The notes beneath the pieces are model-generated. The model was not told the origin of the DNA and ran no database searches. It saw only the letters and a list, made by a program, of their open reading frames with translations. DNA of 64,000 nucleotides, taken from contig SVOJ01000005.1 in NCBI GenBank assembly GCA_015066385.1, positions 60,143-124,142 of the forward strand. The letters run 5' to 3'. The translations under genes were made by a program, and so were the position numbers. The stretch comes from Oscillospiraceae bacterium. GTDB lineage: Bacteria; Bacillota; Clostridia; Oscillospirales; Acutalibacteraceae. Of this stretch, positions 62,824-64,000 are shown one piece after another (position 1 is the first letter of the stretch; the number at the start of each line of letters is the position of its first letter).

Positions 62824-63582
62824 ATGATCTGTAGAAACTGTCAGAAAGAAAATGCAACCGATGCGCTGTTCTGCAAATATTGCGGCACAGCCATGAACCT
62901 TTCAGAAGAAGTGACACAGCAGGCTACACCCGAAGCCGTTCTCCCCGCCCCCGAACCGACGGCAGAACCCGCAAACGACCTCGAAGCACAAGCCAAACCG
63001 ATTGCACAACCCGTTGCCGAACCGATTGCAGAACCTGCAGAGGCGGTCGGACAGCCTGCACAGGAAATTGCGCCCGCAACGGACACAACCGTAAAAAAAG
63101 AACCGCTGATCACCATCAATCCTGCCGTTGTGGAACAGGCAAAGATGTACAAGGACGAAGCACTTGCACAGGCAAAGGTTTATACGGGAGAAGCTCTCAA
63201 GGGGGCGCAAAAAGGTGTCTCCGCAGTCAAAGGTCTCGACAAAAAGAAAAAGCAGCTTCTGCTCGGTATTGTCGCGGCAATTCTGCTGATTGTTGTGCTC
63301 ATAGGAATCGGCGGAAGCAGTCCGGAAGAAAAAATCATCGGTCAATGGCAAATTACAGAAGAAAGCAAAAAAAATGATTATTTCTCAAAAAATGTACGTT
63401 TTTCAGACGGAGGCATCTGTGTCGCAGAGGGAATAACATTTACATATTACATTGACGGAGATTGCTTGTATATGGATAGCTGGATCGGTGATTATACATA
63501 CTACTTCAAATTTCAAGGCGAACAATTGCTTATGAAAGAAGACAGTGATGACCCCTGGGCATATTACGACAAAGTTTCATAA
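62824..63582 (+). CDS. Zinc-ribbon, single-TM protein with C-terminal lipocalin/DUF5640-like domain
   Basis: A 252-residue protein, last gene of the operon. The zinc ribbon (C3, C6, C17, C20) is followed by a Pro/Glu/Ala linker to residue 95, an amphipathic helix (VEQAKMYKDEALAQAKVYTG), a membrane segment at 144-163 and a small beta domain beginning EEKIIGQWQITEES, like DUF5640/lipocalin-like modules. AAGGAG lies 8 bases before the ATG at 62824; an ATG at 62818 opens only a five-codon frame. Confidence 0.75.
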   Translation: MICRNCQKENATDALFCKYCGTAMNLSEEVTQQATPEAVLPAPEPTAEPANDLEAQAKPIAQPVAEPIAEPAEAVGQPAQEIAPATDTTVKKEPLITINPAVVEQAKMYKDEALAQAKVYTGEALKGAQKGVSAVKGLDKKKKQLLLGIVAAILLIVVLIGIGGSSPEEKIIGQWQITEESKKNDYFSKNVRFSDGGICVAEGITFTYYIDGDCLYMDSWIGDYTYYFKFQGEQLLMKEDSDDPWAYYDKVS

Positions 63583-63587
63583 CAAAA

Positions 63588-63626
63588 AACTGCAAACCTG
63601 CCGGAAAAGGTAAGTTTGCAGTTTTC
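63588..63626 (+). terminator. Intrinsic terminator of the zinc-ribbon operon
   Basis: AAAACTGCAAAC pairs with GTTTGCAGTTTT and is followed by CTC. Confidence 0.82.
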
Positions 63627-63631
63627 TCATA

Positions 63632-63660
63632 TTGCAATTTTTGTCAATTTATGTTATATT
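63632..63660 (+). promoter_or_regulatory. Predicted promoter of the small hydrophobic toxin mRNA
   Basis: TTGCAA, a 17-bp spacer and TATATT with an extended TGT before the -10 element. Confidence 0.72.
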
Positions 63661-63681
63661 ATTTTTCGGGCAAGGCAGACC

Positions 63682-63765
63682 ATGAACGGTAGGCGGTTAC
63701 CTTCCTTCCTGTATTTTGGAGGGATCGATTCTTTCCCTCCGGAAAGGAGGGGATTTGCATGGTGA
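63682..63765 (+). CDS. Possible 27-residue leader peptide overlapping the toxin gene
   Basis: It reads MNGRRLPSFLYFGGIDSFPP and seven more residues, ending TGA at 63763-63765, four bases past the ATG of the next small gene and in another frame. AAGG lies 7 bases upstream. Translation would open the hairpin that covers the downstream ribosome binding site, as Mok does for Hok. It may equally be untranslated leader RNA. Confidence 0.4.
   Translation: MNGRRLPSFLYFGGIDSFPPERRGFAW
63733..63753 (+). promoter_or_regulatory. Hairpin sequestering the toxin ribosome binding site
   Basis: TTCCCTCC pairs with GGAGGGGA (one G-U pair) around loop GGAAA. The right arm is the ribosome binding site of the next small gene. 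Confidence 0.7.
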
Positions 63766-63854
63766 CATTGGGAGAACTGATTGCATTATTAGGACTTCTT
63801 GTTGCAGTTGCTGCACTTGTCAACAAAAATTGGACACATAAATCAAAATATTAG
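63759..63854 (+). CDS. 31-residue holin-like (type I) toxin
   Basis: It starts MVTLGELIALLGLLVAVAAL and ends NKNWTHKSKY: one membrane helix and a short charged tail, the pattern of TxpA/holin-like toxins of Firmicutes. AAAGGAGGGG lies before the ATG but is locked in a hairpin. Its own promoter is at 63632-63660. A likely antisense promoter faces it at 63987-63992. No tool run supports the family call. Confidence 0.72.
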   Translation: MVTLGELIALLGLLVAVAALVNKNWTHKSKY

Positions 63855-63992
63855 ACCTGAAAAATGAGAGAAAGCACAAGTCCGTCCGTCACCCTTGACA
63901 TCGCTCCGAGAAATGCCGGACAAAGTATATTGATGGCGATGAACTCATGAGCAGATTTTGATATTTCGTCTGCCATCGAAAAAATCAGTATA
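63855..63992 (-). ncRNA. Candidate antisense antitoxin RNA
   Basis: On the minus strand an extended -10 (TGCTATACT, 63987-63992) points toward the toxin gene; its -35 element lies off the window. A transcript from about 63980 would overlap the 3' end of the toxin mRNA, as RatA does for TxpA. A 41-codon frame (63851-63976, minus) without a ribosome binding site lies in it and is probably not translated. Confidence 0.4.
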
Positions 63993-64000
63993 GCATTTCT

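Noticed and set aside
63851..63976. A 41-codon minus-strand frame (MADEISKSAHEF...) at the right end
   Set aside because: No ribosome binding site precedes it and it coincides with the likely antisense RNA; kept only as part of that RNA.

Overview
The window reads as a chromosomal segment of an uncultured or little-studied anaerobic Firmicute, most likely a gut Clostridium-class (Oscillospiraceae/Ruminococcaceae-like) bacterium. The reasons are strong AGGAGG-type ribosome binding sites, consensus TTGACA/TATAAT promoters with 17-bp spacers, a CIRCE-controlled groES-groEL pair, an ECF thiamine transporter under a TPP riboswitch, a BspA-type leucine-rich repeat protein, an LCP-family wall protein and four secreted proteins with dockerin-like C-termini. 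No rRNA, phage module, insertion sequence or CRISPR array was seen. The taxonomic call is an inference from gene content.

Layout. 1-7.2 kb: small metabolic genes, a lipoprotein, a C-type-lectin/dockerin protein, a GH18 protein and a cation antiporter. 7.4-17.8 kb: eight co-directional plus-strand genes with short gaps (FAD oxidoreductase, double flavodoxin protein, DUF4838 protein with a membrane tail, DUF819 protein, PLP lyase-like protein, unknown membrane protein, pseudouridine synthase, DUF6483), ending in an island of hairpins. 18-31.7 kb: secreted LRR/dockerin protein, a truncated YitT remnant, a flavin reductase-rubredoxin pair, another dockerin protein, an amino acid permease, a FliB-like/acyltransferase pair and a 995-residue repeat protein. 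31.7-37.3 kb: minus-strand housekeeping operon fucU-rhaB-rsmA-tmk-HAD-thiN, then thiT behind a TPP riboswitch. 37.3-43.5 kb: an AlbA/HTH regulator with a phased operator array, a dockerin protein behind a structured RNA, an SGNH-like protein without catalytic residues, an AEC transporter and a remarkable palindrome array next to tRNA-His. 43.7-57.8 kb: groESL, a DUF3990/HTH toxin-antitoxin-like pair, RluA-type pseudouridine synthase, serine hydrolase, LCP protein, two alkaline-phosphatase-superfamily proteins, aquaporin, a secreted alpha/beta hydrolase and an MBL-fold enzyme. 57.8-63.6 kb: an XRE regulator divergent from a four-gene operon of zinc-ribbon, single-TM proteins driven by a perfect consensus promoter. 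63.6-64 kb: a candidate type I toxin-antitoxin locus cut by the window end.

The best candidates for undescribed biology are the palindrome array (43252-43466), the structured RNA upstream of a dockerin gene (40391-40587), the zinc-ribbon membrane operon (58225-63582), the AlbA gene with 20-21-bp phased operators (38797-38951) and the terminal toxin locus (63632-63992). All start sites were chosen by ribosome-binding-site spacing. Nothing here was checked by database search.
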